Shown here piece by piece: positions 31,923-41,562 of a stretch of DNA of 64,000 bases. The number at the start of each line of letters is the position of its first letter. Positions within the stretch are counted from its first letter, which is position 1. Below the pieces are notes generated by a model, which had not been told where the DNA came from, did not search any database, and worked only from the letters and a program-made list of their open reading frames with translations. The position numbers and the translations under genes were made by a program. Source of the DNA: Oxalobacteraceae bacterium UBA6704 (lineage in GTDB: Bacteria > Pseudomonadota > Gammaproteobacteria > Burkholderiales > Burkholderiaceae_D); contig DKJA01000053.1 in NCBI GenBank assembly GCA_002454505.1, positions 69,764 through 133,763 on the forward strand, given 5' to 3'.

Positions 31923-33140
31923 TTGCACAACACCTCCACGCTGGCGCAAGGCGCCGCACCCGACCGTCTCCCTGTCGCCGGATTACTCGCCCTGGCCATG
32001 ACGGGCTTCATCTGCATCGTCACCGAAACGCTGCCCGCCGGCCTGCTGCCGCAGATCGGCGCTGGCCTCGGCGTCACGCCATCGCTGGCCGGGCAGATGG
32101 TGACGGCCTACGCACTGGGCTCGCTGCTGGCGGCGATTCCGCTGACCATCGCCACCCGCGGCTGGCGCCGCCGCAGCGTGCTGCTGCTGGCGATCGGCGG
32201 CTTCCTCGTCTTCAACTGCGCGACAGCGCTGTCGTCGAACTACTGGCTGACGATGGCGGCCCGCTTCTTTGCCGGCGTGGCGGCCGGCCTTGCGTGGAGC
32301 CTGGTGGCCGGTTATGCCCGCCGCATGGTCGCGCCGCACCAGCAGGGCAGGGCCTTGGCACTGGCAATGGCAGGCACGCCGGTGGCGCTGTCGCTGGGCG
32401 TCCCGCTCGGCACGATGCTGGGTGCCGCGGTCGGCTGGCGCGCGGCGTTCTGGATCATGTCCGCGCTGACGCTGGCACTGGCCGGCTGGGTGCTGGCCAG
32501 CGTGCCGGACTATCCGGGCCAGGCCGCCCACGAACGCATGCCGCTGCGCAGGGTGTTTACCACGCCGGGCGTGCGGCCCGTGATGGCGGTGGTGATTGCC
32601 TGGATGCTGGCCCACAATATCCTCTATACGTACATCGCCCCGTTCGTCGCGCCGGCCGGCCTGGCCGGGCAGGTCGACCTGGTGCTGCTGACGTTCGGCG
32701 TGGCGGCGCTGGCCGGCATCTGGATCACGGGCCGCGTGGTCGACCGCTTCCTGCGCGGCGCCGTGCTGGCCAGCCTCGGTGGCTTCGCCGCCACGGCGTT
32801 ACTGTTTGGTTTCACATCCCATTCTCCCGTGGCGATCTACCTGGGCGTGGCGATCTGGGGCCTGACGTTCGGCGGCGCCGCCACGCTGCTGCAGACGGCG
32901 CTGGCCGACGCGGCCGGCAGCGGCGCGGACGTGGCGATGTCGATGAACGTCGTGGCATGGAACTCCGCCATCGCCGGCGGCGGCATCGCGGGCGGCATGC
33001 TGCTGGAGGGCTGGGGCGTGGGCTCCTTTCCGTGGGCGGTCTTGATCCTGGCGCTCGTTGCCTTGCTGGTGGCCTGGTCGGCACGCGCGCATGCATTCAG
33101 ACCGGGCAGGCGCAGCGGCGGCCACGTGGCCGGCCATTGA
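31923..33140 (+). CDS. MFS transporter, DHA1 (arabinose/drug efflux) type
   Basis: 405 aa with 12 predicted membrane helices. LAMTGFICIVTETLPAGLLP in helix 1 and the helix 2-3 loop with ATRGWRRRSVLLL fit the AraJ/YdhP/SotB efflux branch of DHA1. Start is TTG at 31923 with AAAGGA eight bases upstream; no ATG is available before helix 1. Divergent from the TetR repressor, so probably inducible drug or sugar efflux. Confidence 0.85.
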   Translation: MHNTSTLAQGAAPDRLPVAGLLALAMTGFICIVTETLPAGLLPQIGAGLGVTPSLAGQMVTAYALGSLLAAIPLTIATRGWRRRSVLLLAIGGFLVFNCATALSSNYWLTMAARFFAGVAAGLAWSLVAGYARRMVAPHQQGRALALAMAGTPVALSLGVPLGTMLGAAVGWRAAFWIMSALTLALAGWVLASVPDYPGQAAHERMPLRRVFTTPGVRPVMAVVIAWMLAHNILYTYIAPFVAPAGLAGQVDLVLLTFGVAALAGIWITGRVVDRFLRGAVLASLGGFAATALLFGFTSHSPVAIYLGVAIWGLTFGGAATLLQTALADAAGSGADVAMSMNVVAWNSAIAGGGIAGGMLLEGWGVGSFPWAVLILALVALLVAWSARAHAFRPGRRSGGHVAGH

Positions 33141-33287
33141 CGCTAAAAAGTATTTATCCGCAACGCTCCAGCGCGTGATACTATTGACGTACGGAAAGCC
33201 GCATTGCCGCTTTCCCGTTCCCTTCGGCCCAACCCACGCCGCGTAATCGTCGCCTCCCGCGACTGACATTTACCGGATGGACCAGCC

Positions 33288-33671
33288 ATGGCTACCACAG
33301 TACCCCGCATTCTCGTCGTCGACGACAACCGTGATTCTTCCGATGTGCTTGCCGAGCTGCTCACGCTGCACGGCATGACCGCGCGTCCCGCCTACGATGG
33401 CGCGCAGGCGCTGGCCCTGGCACAGGATTTCCGTCCCCACGTGCTGCTGCTCGACCTGGGCATGCCGAACATCGACGGCTTCGCCGTGGCCGCGGCGCTG
33501 CAGGAAGATCCTTCGTACCGCCCGTTCATCGTGGCGCTGACCGCCTGGAACGACGATGCCACGAAAGCACGCGTCAGCGCGGCCGGTTTCGACGGCCACC
33601 TGGCCAAGCCATCGAGCCTGACGTCGATCATGAAGGCGATCAAGGACAGCGCGCCGGTCTGGCAGGACTGA
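33288..33671 (+). CDS. Single-domain response regulator
   Basis: 127 aa. Receiver domain with RILVVDDNRDSSDVLAELL at the start, acceptor Asp in LLLDLGMPNIDGFA (about 57), Thr in VALTAWND and Lys in LAKPSSL. The tail ends 20 residues after the Lys, so there is no output domain. This CheY-like type with DDNRDSSDVLAELL is commonly partnered with hybrid kinases of the kind at 37-40 kb. Confidence 0.92.
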   Translation: MATTVPRILVVDDNRDSSDVLAELLTLHGMTARPAYDGAQALALAQDFRPHVLLLDLGMPNIDGFAVAAALQEDPSYRPFIVALTAWNDDATKARVSAAGFDGHLAKPSSLTSIMKAIKDSAPVWQD

Positions 33672-33809
33672 CAGTTGCGGCATGCGGCCAGTACAAGGAT
33701 GGACTATTCAGTAATGTGCTAGAGTCCGGCTGGAAACCGCCACCAACAGTCGCGCAGCTTTACCAACCAGCGCGCTGTTCGAGCCGTGGCGGCGAGTCGA
33801 AGGAGTCGC

Positions 33810-36074
33810 ATGACCACGACCACCACGCCGGCGCCGGACTGGACCCGCTGGCTCACCGATCCGCTGGCGCTAAGCCAGGCCGCCACCGAATACGCCCGCG
33901 ATAGCTGGCAGCGCAGCGTGCTGTATGCCGACGTGCGCCGCCGCCGCGGCAACCAGTACCGCGCCCACCTGCGCGAAAAAACCCCGAACGTGCTTGATTT
34001 CCCGGCCGACCTGATACTGGACGGCCGCGAACTGCCGCAGCCCGTCAACTACGGGCTGGTGCGCATCCGCCAGCCGGAAGGCATATCGGCCGATCCGGGC
34101 AAGCGGCCGTTCATGGTCGTCGATCCCCGCGCCGGCCACGGCCCCGGCATCGGCGGCTTCAAGCCGGACAGCGAGATCGGCGCCGCGCTGCACGCCGGCC
34201 ATCCCTGCTACTTCGTCGGCTTCCTGCCCGATCCCGTGCCGGGCCAGATACTCGACCACGTGCTGCGCGCCCAGGCCGCGTTCGTGCGCAAGGTGGCCGA
34301 GCTGCACCCGGACGCCATCGGCAAGCCCGTCGTCATCGGCAATTGCCAGGCCGGCTGGCAGGTGATGATGAGCGCCGCCATCGACCCGGAGCTGTTCGGG
34401 CCGATCATCCTGGCCGGCGCGCCGATGTCCTACTGGGCCGGCAGGAACCCGATGCGCTACAGCGGCGGCCTGCTGGGCGGCAGCTGGGCAACGGCGTTCA
34501 CCAGCGACATCGGCGCGGGCCGCTTCGACGGCGCGTGGCTGGTGCAGAATTTCGAGAACCTCGACCCGGCCAATACGCTGTGGACCAAGCAGTACAACGT
34601 CTACCGCCACGTCGACACGGAAGGCCCGCGCTACCTGGGCTTCGAGCGCTACTGGGGCGGCCACGTGTTCCTGAACGGCGGCGAGATGCAGTACATCGTC
34701 GACAACCTGTTCATCGGGAACCGGCTGGCCACCGCCGAACTGCGCACCGCCGACGGCGCCCGCATCGACCTGCGCAACATCCGTTCGCCCGTCATCGTGT
34801 TCTGCTCGCACGGCGACAACATCACGCCGCCGCCGCAGGCGCTGGGCTGGATCACCGACCTGTATCGCGACGACGCCGAAGTGGCCGCCTACGACCAGAC
34901 CATCGTGTTCGCCACGCATGCCAGCATCGGCCACCTGGGCATCTTCGTGTCCGGCAGCGTGGGCCGCAAGGAGCACCGCGAGTTCGCCGCCAACATCGAC
35001 ATCATCGACCTGCTGCCGGCCGGGATTTACCGCGCCGTGGTGGACGACGCGCCGGAGGCGAAGGACAGCACGCCGGACGATCCGGCCTACCTGATGACGA
35101 TACGCCGCAGCGGTGTCGACGAGGTGCGCGCGATCGTCCAGCCCGACCCGGCCGCCGAACGGCGCTTCGCCGCGGCCGCCCAGGTCTCGCGGATCAACCT
35201 GGCGTGGTACCGCAACACGGTGCAGCCGTGGGTGCGCGCGTTCGCCACGCCGCTGTCGGCGCGCTGGCTGCAGGCGCTGCATCCGCTGCGCACCGGTTAC
35301 GAATTCTGGTCGGACCAGCATCCGCTGGCCGCCGTCACGGCGTCGCTGGCGGCGCAGGTTGCCGAAGCGCGCCAGCCGGCCGCCGAAGACAACCCGTTCC
35401 TGCAGATGCAGGACGCGATGTCGCGCGCCACGGTGCAGCTGCTGGACCGCTACCGCGACCAGCGCGATGCGCTGTGCGGCCTGCTGTTCGACACGATCTA
35501 CGGTGCGCCGGCGGTGCAGGCATTGGCCGGCATCGATGCGCGCGGCGAGGTGCGGCCGCATCCCGGCAACTCGCCGCAGCATCGCAGCGAGCTGGCCGCG
35601 GTACAGGCACGCATGGACGAAGAAGTGCACCAGGGCGGACTGCCCGAAGCGTTCGCGCGCAGCCTGAACTTCGTGTTCGGCGCGCGGGGCGAGGCCGATG
35701 GCCGGCACTTCCGGCGCATGTGGGAGTTACTGCGGCCGCACCTGGCGCCGGACCGCACCGGACCGGTGCCCGTGTCGCGGCTGGACGCGTTCCGCACGCT
35801 GGTGCGGCACCAGGCGCTGCTCGCGCAGCACGACAGCGAAGGCGTGCTGGCGGCGATTCCCGCGCTGCTGCGGGATGTACCGGCGGATGTGCTGCACCGG
35901 GTCGCCAACGCGATTGCCGAGATGGCGGAGCAGGGCGGCACGCTGTCCGCCGAAGAGGCCGAACGGCTGCGGCGCGTGCGGGGCTGGTTCGAAGGCGCGG
36001 AAATTGCGTCGCAGTCGGCGCCGCAGAAGCCGGCCGGCCGCGCGACTGCGCGCAAGGCGGCGAAACGGTCGTGA
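33810..36074 (+). CDS. DUF3141 protein, PhaC-like alpha/beta hydrolase fold
   Basis: 754 aa. Start 33810 follows AGGAG. An alpha/beta-hydrolase core resembling poly(3-hydroxyalkanoate) synthase is visible: a GxCxG-like elbow IGNCQAGWQ with Cys about 179, then CSHGDNITPPPQALGW (Asp), then ATHASIGHLGIFVSG (His), so a Cys-Asp-His triad is retained. A long helical C-terminal extension of about 300 residues is not found in PhaC. The DUF3141 family is widely annotated but without a demonstrated reaction; acyl transfer or polyester metabolism is inference. Nothing in the neighbourhood is a PHA gene. Confidence 0.85.
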   Translation: MTTTTTPAPDWTRWLTDPLALSQAATEYARDSWQRSVLYADVRRRRGNQYRAHLREKTPNVLDFPADLILDGRELPQPVNYGLVRIRQPEGISADPGKRPFMVVDPRAGHGPGIGGFKPDSEIGAALHAGHPCYFVGFLPDPVPGQILDHVLRAQAAFVRKVAELHPDAIGKPVVIGNCQAGWQVMMSAAIDPELFGPIILAGAPMSYWAGRNPMRYSGGLLGGSWATAFTSDIGAGRFDGAWLVQNFENLDPANTLWTKQYNVYRHVDTEGPRYLGFERYWGGHVFLNGGEMQYIVDNLFIGNRLATAELRTADGARIDLRNIRSPVIVFCSHGDNITPPPQALGWITDLYRDDAEVAAYDQTIVFATHASIGHLGIFVSGSVGRKEHREFAANIDIIDLLPAGIYRAVVDDAPEAKDSTPDDPAYLMTIRRSGVDEVRAIVQPDPAAERRFAAAAQVSRINLAWYRNTVQPWVRAFATPLSARWLQALHPLRTGYEFWSDQHPLAAVTASLAAQVAEARQPAAEDNPFLQMQDAMSRATVQLLDRYRDQRDALCGLLFDTIYGAPAVQALAGIDARGEVRPHPGNSPQHRSELAAVQARMDEEVHQGGLPEAFARSLNFVFGARGEADGRHFRRMWELLRPHLAPDRTGPVPVSRLDAFRTLVRHQALLAQHDSEGVLAAIPALLRDVPADVLHRVANAIAEMAEQGGTLSAEEAERLRRVRGWFEGAEIASQSAPQKPAGRATARKAAKRS

Positions 36075-36090
36075 ACCGCGCGGCGGCCCG

Positions 36091-36792
36091 TCAGGCCGCG
36101 GCCAACCCCCGCAGCGACGGCACGATGTCGTGCAGGCTGGCCACCTCGTACGTCGGCACCGCCTGCGAGTCGTTGGCCAGCCGGCCCGGATTGAACCAGC
36201 AGCTGTCGATGCCGAACCGGTTGGCGCCCAGGATGTCCGCATCGAGGCGGTCGCCGACGATGATCGCCTCGTGCTGCACGTAGGCGCGGGCCATCGCGGT
36301 GGTGAAGGCGAAGAAGCGGCTGTCCGGCTTGGCGTGGCCGCACGCTTCGGACGTGGCCACGAACGAGATGTGCGGCAGCAGCCCGGAGCTGGCGATGCGG
36401 CGGTTCTGGATCGCGTGCACGCCATTGGTGATGATGCCCACCTCGCCGACCTGCGCCAGGGTCTCGCACAGCGCCACGGCGCCGTCGACAAGCACCACGG
36501 TGTCGGCCAGCGCCTCCAGGTACAGCGTGCTGGCCGCGGCGGGATCAAGGCCGAGGCCGTGCAGCGCGAACGTGGCGCGGAACCTCTCCACCTTCAATAA
36601 ATCCTTGCTGACGGTGCCGTGTTCGAAACGCTGCCACAGCGCGGCGTTGATCGGCTGATATGTCGCGAACAGTTCGTCCAGACCTTGGTGCACGCCCAAC
36701 TGCTGCAGGGTGCGGTTGAACGAGCGGCGTTCGGATGCCTTGAAGTCGAGCAGCGTGTCGTCGAGGTCGAACAGGAAGAGCCGGTGTTTCAT
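36091..36792 (-). CDS. yjjG: HAD hydrolase, pyrimidine 5'-nucleotidase YjjG-like
   Basis: 233 aa. Motif I LFLFDLDDTLLDFKASE at residues 5-21, motif II GIITNGVHAIQNRRI, Lys in HAKPDSRFFAFT and motif IV IVGDRLDADILGANRFG. The LDDTLLDF motif and the motif II GIITNG are diagnostic of the YjjG group, which dephosphorylates non-canonical pyrimidine nucleotides (house-cleaning). Converges with DUF3141, 16 bp apart. Confidence 0.85.
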   Translation of the reverse strand: MKHRLFLFDLDDTLLDFKASERRSFNRTLQQLGVHQGLDELFATYQPINAALWQRFEHGTVSKDLLKVERFRATFALHGLGLDPAAASTLYLEALADTVVLVDGAVALCETLAQVGEVGIITNGVHAIQNRRIASSGLLPHISFVATSEACGHAKPDSRFFAFTTAMARAYVQHEAIIVGDRLDADILGANRFGIDSCWFNPGRLANDSQAVPTYEVASLHDIVPSLRGLAAA

Positions 36793-36809
36793 CGTGCGAA
36801 GCGGTAGCG

Positions 36810-37232
36810 TCAATCCGGCATGCTAGCATGCCCGACGCCGTCGTCGCGCACCCGCTCGGGCCGCGACCACATCCAGATGGCACCCGCGCCCATGCCGGCA
36901 GTGGCCAGCACGATCACCCACACATGCGGCACCTTCCACAGCATGATCGCCACGCACACGCTCATCGCCAGCGTGGCGCTCAGCTTGGCGCGCCGCGTCA
37001 CCACGCGGCCATGCCGCCAGTTGTAAAGCATCGGACCGAACACGCGGTGCCGCTCCAGCCAGGCGGCCAGCCGCGGCGAACTCTTGCCGGCGGCCCAGGC
37101 CGACAGCAGGATGAACTCCGTGGTGGGAATGCCGGGAATGGCCAGCGCCACGATGCCGGCGCCCAGGCTGAGGTAGGCGACGACGAGCCACACGCGGCGC
37201 GCGCGGGGCGACAGGGCATGCGGCGGGTTCAT
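36810..37232 (-). CDS. ybaN: YbaN/DUF454 inner-membrane protein
   Basis: 140 aa. The DUF454 pattern is clear: AYLSLGAGIVALAIPGIPTT (helix 1 and GIPTT motif), SAWAAGKSSPRLAAWLERHR, then LYNWRHGRVVTRRAK, followed by two further helices. About three transmembrane helices; inner membrane. Function of the family is unknown. The 5' end overlaps the kinase stop by 4 bp (ATGA) and it is the second gene of that transcript. Confidence 0.88.
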   Translation of the reverse strand: MNPPHALSPRARRVWLVVAYLSLGAGIVALAIPGIPTTEFILLSAWAAGKSSPRLAAWLERHRVFGPMLYNWRHGRVVTRRAKLSATLAMSVCVAIMLWKVPHVWVIVLATAGMGAGAIWMWSRPERVRDDGVGHASMPD

Positions 37233-40066
37233 GGTCCGGCAACGCCCGTGTCGGCGATCAGTGCCAACAGCGCATGGATGTCCGCCGGCTTCGTGATGTG
37301 CGCATCGCAGCCGGCCGCCAGCGACGCGGCGATGTCGTGCTGCTGGCCATAGCCGCTCACCGCGATCAGCCGGGCGTGCGCGGAGGCGGGCCGGTTGCGC
37401 AGGATGCGCGCCAGCGCGTGGCCGTTCATGCCGGGCAGCCCGATGTCGAGCAGGTAGACGTCGAAGGCCTGGTCGCTGTGCAGCGCCGTGTCGGCATTGT
37501 GGGCCACGTGCGCATCGTGGCCGGCCGCGCCCAGCAGGCCCTGCATCGCTTCGGCGCCATCGACGTTGTCGTCCACGATCAGCACGCGCCGGCCCGATGC
37601 CGCAAGCAGCGGCGTCACCGGTTGCGGCTCGCCCGAGGGCAGCGGGGCGGCGTCGTGGCGCGGCAGCCGGATCGTGAACGTGCTGCCGGTGCCGATGCCG
37701 CCGCTGTGCGCGGCCACGCTGCCGCCGTGCAGGCCGACCATGCTGCGCACCAGCGCGAGCCCCAGACCGAGGCCGCCTTGCGACCGGTCCGGCGTGCGGG
37801 CCGCCTGCGTGAACAGGTCGAAGATGTCCGGCAGCAGCGACGGGGCGATGCCGATGCCCGTGTCGGCCACTTCCAGCGCCACTTCCGCGGCGCCGGCATG
37901 GAGTGTCAACGTGATCTCGCCGCCCGGTTCCGTGTACTTGGCCGCATTCGTCAGCAGGTTGGCGACCACCTGGATCAGCCGCTTGCGGTCGCCGTGCACC
38001 AGCGCTTCGGCCGACCCGATGCGCGTGGTCAGCACGTGCCCCGCCCTTTCGATCAGCGGCCTGGCCTGCTCGATGGCGCCCTGCACGACGGCCTTCATGT
38101 CCACCGCGGCCAGGTCCAGTTCCACCAGGCCCCGCTGGACGCGCGACACGTCGAGCAGGTCGTCGATCAGTTCCGTCATGTGGCGCACCTGGCGGGCAAT
38201 GACGTCCGCCGCGGGGCCGATGCGCTCGATGCCCATGCCGGGCATCTTGAGAATCTGCGCGGCGCTGCTGATCGGCGCCAGCGGGTTGCGCAGCTCGTGG
38301 GCCAGCATGGCGAGGAATTCGTCCTTGCGGGTGTTGGCGGCCACCATCGCCTCGGCCGACGAGCGCTGCTCGTGGAAGTCGGTGATCGAGCCCATCCACT
38401 TGACCACCGTGCCATCCGGTCCGCGCACCGGCAAGGCCCGGTTCAGCACCCACCGGTATTCGCCGCTGCGGTGGCGCAGCCGGTGCTCGTGCTCGAACGG
38501 CTGGCCGCTGTCCACGCTGTGCTGCCACGCCTGCCGCAACGCCGACAGGTCGGCCGGCTCGACGACGCTGACCCAGTTGTCGTCGACCAGCGCATCGGCC
38601 GGCACGCCGGTGTATTCGCGGCAGCGCAGGTTGACGTATTCGTTGCGGCCGTCCGGCGTGGCCGTCCACACCATCTGCGGCAGCGTGTCGGCCACCGCAT
38701 GCAGCTTCTCCTCGCTGATGCGCAGCTCGCGCTCCGCGTACAGCTGGCTGGTGACGTCCATATTGGCGGCGACGGCGCCGACGATCGCGCCTGCATCGTC
38801 GAGGATGGCGCCGGCCCGCATCAGCAGGATGCGGCGCGTGTCCGGCTGGCCGAACGGCTCGATCTCGATCATGTCGCTGCCGACCTTTTCGCCGCGCAGC
38901 ACGCGCGCCAGCGGCCATTCGTCCGCCGCGACGGGCTGGCCATGGCGCGGCGAGCCGTCCGCCCACCAGCCTTTCCACGCCGCGTATTCGTGCTGGCCGG
39001 CCGGCATCGGATGCTCGCCCCACAGCTTGCGATTCATCGGATTGACGATGCCGATGCCGCCCTGCGCATCGGCATACACGATGCCTACCGGCGCGGCGGC
39101 CAGCAGCGCATCGAGCTGGCGCCGCTGCGCCTGCGCTTCGGCGGCCAGCGCGCGCGACTGCGCCTCGCTGGCCACCAGTGCCGCTTCGGCCTGGCGCTTG
39201 GCGGAGATGTCGGTGAACAGCAGCGCGACGCCGTCGTGCATGTGCGGCACGCGGCTGGCATACACGCTGAACCAGCGGCCCATCGCATCCGAGCCCTCGG
39301 TGAAGCGGCGCGCCTCGCCGGTGCGGGCGACTTCGCCGTAGATGTCGATCCAGTGCTGCTCGATGTCCGGCAGCATCGCGCGCACGTTCCGGCCCTTGGC
39401 GTCGGCGAGGCCCGTCTGCCGCGCAAAGGCGCTGTTGGTTTCAACGAAGATGTAGTCGACCGGGCGGCCCTGCGCGTCGCGGACGATCTGCATCACGCAG
39501 AAGCCTTCGTCCATCGTCTCGATCAGGTTGTCGTAGCTCTGGCGCAGGCCTTCGCGGCTGACGTGTTCGTGCGTGACGTCGTTGCAGATGACCAGCACGC
39601 CGCGCACGCGGCCGCCGTCCTCGATCGGGCTGTAGCCGTAGGTCCACCACACGTCCTGGCGTTTGCCGTTGCGGGTCAGCGGCACCAGGCGGTCTTCGTA
39701 CCAGGCACTGGGGCCGCCCGCCATGACCTGCTCGATGTCCGGGCCGATGATGTGCCACGCCTCGCGCCAGCATTCCCGGCCGGGCGCACCGAGGGCCGCG
39801 GGATGCCGTTCGGGGCCCAGGGTTTCGCGGTAGGCATCGTTGTACAGCTGGAGCAGGTCGTCGCCCCACCAGATGAACATCGGGTGGTTACTGGTGAGCA
39901 GCAGGCGCACCACCGTTTTCAGGGGCTGCGGCCAGCCGGCGGGCGCGCCCAGCGACGTGCCGGCCCAGTCGTGGCCGCGCATGCGCTCGCCCATCTCGCC
40001 GCCGCCGGCAAGAAAATCGGTGTCGTGGTTCAAAGCTGAAAGTGATGCCTGTTGGTCCGGCAGCAC
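37229..40066 (-). CDS. Hybrid sensor histidine kinase with PAS array and receiver
   Basis: 945 aa. No transmembrane helices, so cytoplasmic. Four PAS-like domains (about 50-170, 180-300, 325-450, 465-580); HisKA with the phospho-acceptor in [13 protein letters not shown] (about 589); HATPase_c with N-box [18 protein letters not shown] and [10 protein letters not shown]-terminal receiver (about 820-940) with [23 protein letters not shown] and Lys in HITKPAD. The initiation codon is GTG at 40066; the typical FLAGGGEMG start region of this family is only reached with this start. It overlaps ybaN by 4 bp. The signal is unknown. Confidence 0.9.
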   Translation of the reverse strand: MLPDQQASLSALNHDTDFLAGGGEMGERMRGHDWAGTSLGAPAGWPQPLKTVVRLLLTSNHPMFIWWGDDLLQLYNDAYRETLGPERHPAALGAPGRECWREAWHIIGPDIEQVMAGGPSAWYEDRLVPLTRNGKRQDVWWTYGYSPIEDGGRVRGVLVICNDVTHEHVSREGLRQSYDNLIETMDEGFCVMQIVRDAQGRPVDYIFVETNSAFARQTGLADAKGRNVRAMLPDIEQHWIDIYGEVARTGEARRFTEGSDAMGRWFSVYASRVPHMHDGVALLFTDISAKRQAEAALVASEAQSRALAAEAQAQRRQLDALLAAAPVGIVYADAQGGIGIVNPMNRKLWGEHPMPAGQHEYAAWKGWWADGSPRHGQPVAADEWPLARVLRGEKVGSDMIEIEPFGQPDTRRILLMRAGAILDDAGAIVGAVAANMDVTSQLYAERELRISEEKLHAVADTLPQMVWTATPDGRNEYVNLRCREYTGVPADALVDDNWVSVVEPADLSALRQAWQHSVDSGQPFEHEHRLRHRSGEYRWVLNRALPVRGPDGTVVKWMGSITDFHEQRSSAEAMVAANTRKDEFLAMLAHELRNPLAPISSAAQILKMPGMGIERIGPAADVIARQVRHMTELIDDLLDVSRVQRGLVELDLAAVDMKAVVQGAIEQARPLIERAGHVLTTRIGSAEALVHGDRKRLIQVVANLLTNAAKYTEPGGEITLTLHAGAAEVALEVADTGIGIAPSLLPDIFDLFTQAARTPDRSQGGLGLGLALVRSMVGLHGGSVAAHSGGIGTGSTFTIRLPRHDAAPLPSGEPQPVTPLLAASGRRVLIVDDNVDGAEAMQGLLGAAGHDAHVAHNADTALHSDQAFDVYLLDIGLPGMNGHALARILRNRPASAHARLIAVSGYGQQHDIAASLAAGCDAHITKPADIHALLALIADTGVAGP

Positions 40067-40123
40067 GGCGCTGCCACCCGGGCATTCTAAGGCAGAGCGG
40101 CGATGGGGGCCGTTTCGTTCCGG

Positions 40124-40318
40124 TCAGGGGGCGGCGCTGCGTTCCCGCTGCGCTGCTTTTTCCCAGTCGCGCGTGTACGTCTCGGACTTGGCCCGGCACG
40201 CCTGCCGTTCGCTCCAGTCCATCTGCTGGTCGCAGGCCAGGGCCATGTCGCGCGGCGAGTAGGACGAGCAGGCCGACAGCAGCAGCAGGGCGAGTGGCGT
40301 TATCAGGTACCGGGTCAT
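40124..40318 (-). CDS. Small lipoprotein (64 aa)
   Basis: 64 aa with a lipoprotein signal MTRYLITPLALLLLSACSSY: lipobox LSAC at about 14-17 gives an N-terminal lipidated Cys. The mature part is short, hydrophilic and has two Cys (LACDQQ, RQACRAK) that could form a disulfide. Not recognised. It is divergent from nothing obvious and isolated between the kinase and antiporter. Confidence 0.7.
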   Translation of the reverse strand: MTRYLITPLALLLLSACSSYSPRDMALACDQQMDWSERQACRAKSETYTRDWEKAAQRERSAAP

Positions 40319-40399
40319 GCGGGATTCCTTTGCAGTCGACGAGGGCCCATCTTACCGATAACTTTTGCGAAAATTGTCACGCACTGTCACAGGCCGAGA

Positions 40400-41476
40400 T
40401 TACAGGCCGAGACCGGCCAGCATCAGGAAGGTAGCGAACAGCACGAAGTGCGTCAGTCCCTCGATGGCATTGGTCTCGCCGTCATGGAGGTTGATCGCCG
40501 CCACGGCGAGCGACAGCAGGATCATCGCCGTCTGCACCGGGGACAGGGCCATCTGCAGCGGGCTGTCGCCCAGCAGGGCCAGCGCTTCCATGATCGGCAC
40601 GGTCAGGATGACGGTGGACAGCGACGCGCCCAGCGCGATATTGACCACCGGCTGCATGCGGTTGGCCAGCGCGGCGCGCACGGCGGTGAGGATTTCCGGG
40701 CTGGCCGAAATGAACGCCACCAGTACCGCCGCGACGACCGGCGGCACGCCCGTGCCGACGAGGCCCGCATCCATCGTCTTCGCCATCGTTTCGGCCAGGA
40801 TGCCGATGATGATCACCCCGCCCACCAGCAGGCCGATCGACAGCCGCGCGCTGCCCGGGTGGGCGTGGCCTTCGGTGCCCGTCTCGGCATAGCTGTAGCT
40901 GAAGAAGTAGCTGTGCTGGGTCGTCTGCAGCCGCAGGAACATCCCGTACAGCAGCACCATGATGACGATGGTGAAGATCGAATAGGTCTTCCACGACGCG
41001 GCTGGAATGAACTCCGGCACGATCATCGAAATGCCGATGGCGGTGAGGATCATCACGATGTAGGTGTTGCCCGAGTCGACGTTGTACGGCTGCTCGCCGT
41101 GGCGCAGGCCGCCCAGGATGGCGGCCACGCCGAGGATGCCGTTCAGGTCCAGCATCACGGCCGAATAGATCGTGTCCCGCACCAGCGTGGGCGAACTGGT
41201 ATGCGACATCATGATGGCGAGGATCACCACCTCCACCAGCACGGCGGCCAGCGTCAGGATCATCGTGCCGTAGGGCTCGCCGACCTTTTCCGCCAGCACC
41301 TCCGCGTGATGGGCCACCCGCAGCGATGCCAGCAGGATCGCACCGATCAGCAGCACGGCGGCGGCCAGCGACGCTGTCTGGCCGGCAGCCAGCGCGGCGT
41401 GTTCGAGGGGGAAGGCGAGCATCGCGGCGATGGCCGCGACGATGAGGAAACGTTCCTGCCGGAGGAGGGCGAGCAT
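40400..41476 (-). CDS. Ca2+/H+ antiporter (CaCA family, ChaA-like)
   Basis: 358 aa with about 11 membrane helices. The two inverted alpha repeats are present: GEPYGTMILTLAAVLVEVVI (about 66) and ISASPEILTAVRAALANRMQ (about 250), each with the conserved acidic residue (E). An intervening cytoplasmic loop is acidic and short. Length and motifs match ChaA/CAX. Sodium or potassium exchange is also possible. TTAA cores at 41481 and 41492 (11 bp apart) abut the start codon, resembling the envelope box found at 20.3 and 46.1 kb but in a position that would block translation. Confidence 0.9.
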   Translation of the reverse strand: MLALLRQERFLIVAAIAAMLAFPLEHAALAAGQTASLAAAVLLIGAILLASLRVAHHAEVLAEKVGEPYGTMILTLAAVLVEVVILAIMMSHTSSPTLVRDTIYSAVMLDLNGILGVAAILGGLRHGEQPYNVDSGNTYIVMILTAIGISMIVPEFIPAASWKTYSIFTIVIMVLLYGMFLRLQTTQHSYFFSYSYAETGTEGHAHPGSARLSIGLLVGGVIIIGILAETMAKTMDAGLVGTGVPPVVAAVLVAFISASPEILTAVRAALANRMQPVVNIALGASLSTVILTVPIMEALALLGDSPLQMALSPVQTAMILLSLAVAAINLHDGETNAIEGLTHFVLFATFLMLAGLGL

Positions 41477-41562
41477 GGACTTAAGAAATCATTAAAGATT
41501 CCTTATTGTAATCGTTGGTCGCTGGGAAAGATGCAGGGCGCGGTTGGTGACGCCACAAAAAA

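Noticed and set aside
37274..40039. A 920-codon plus-strand frame opposite the hybrid kinase
   Set aside because: Same artefact; the minus strand has all kinase motifs.
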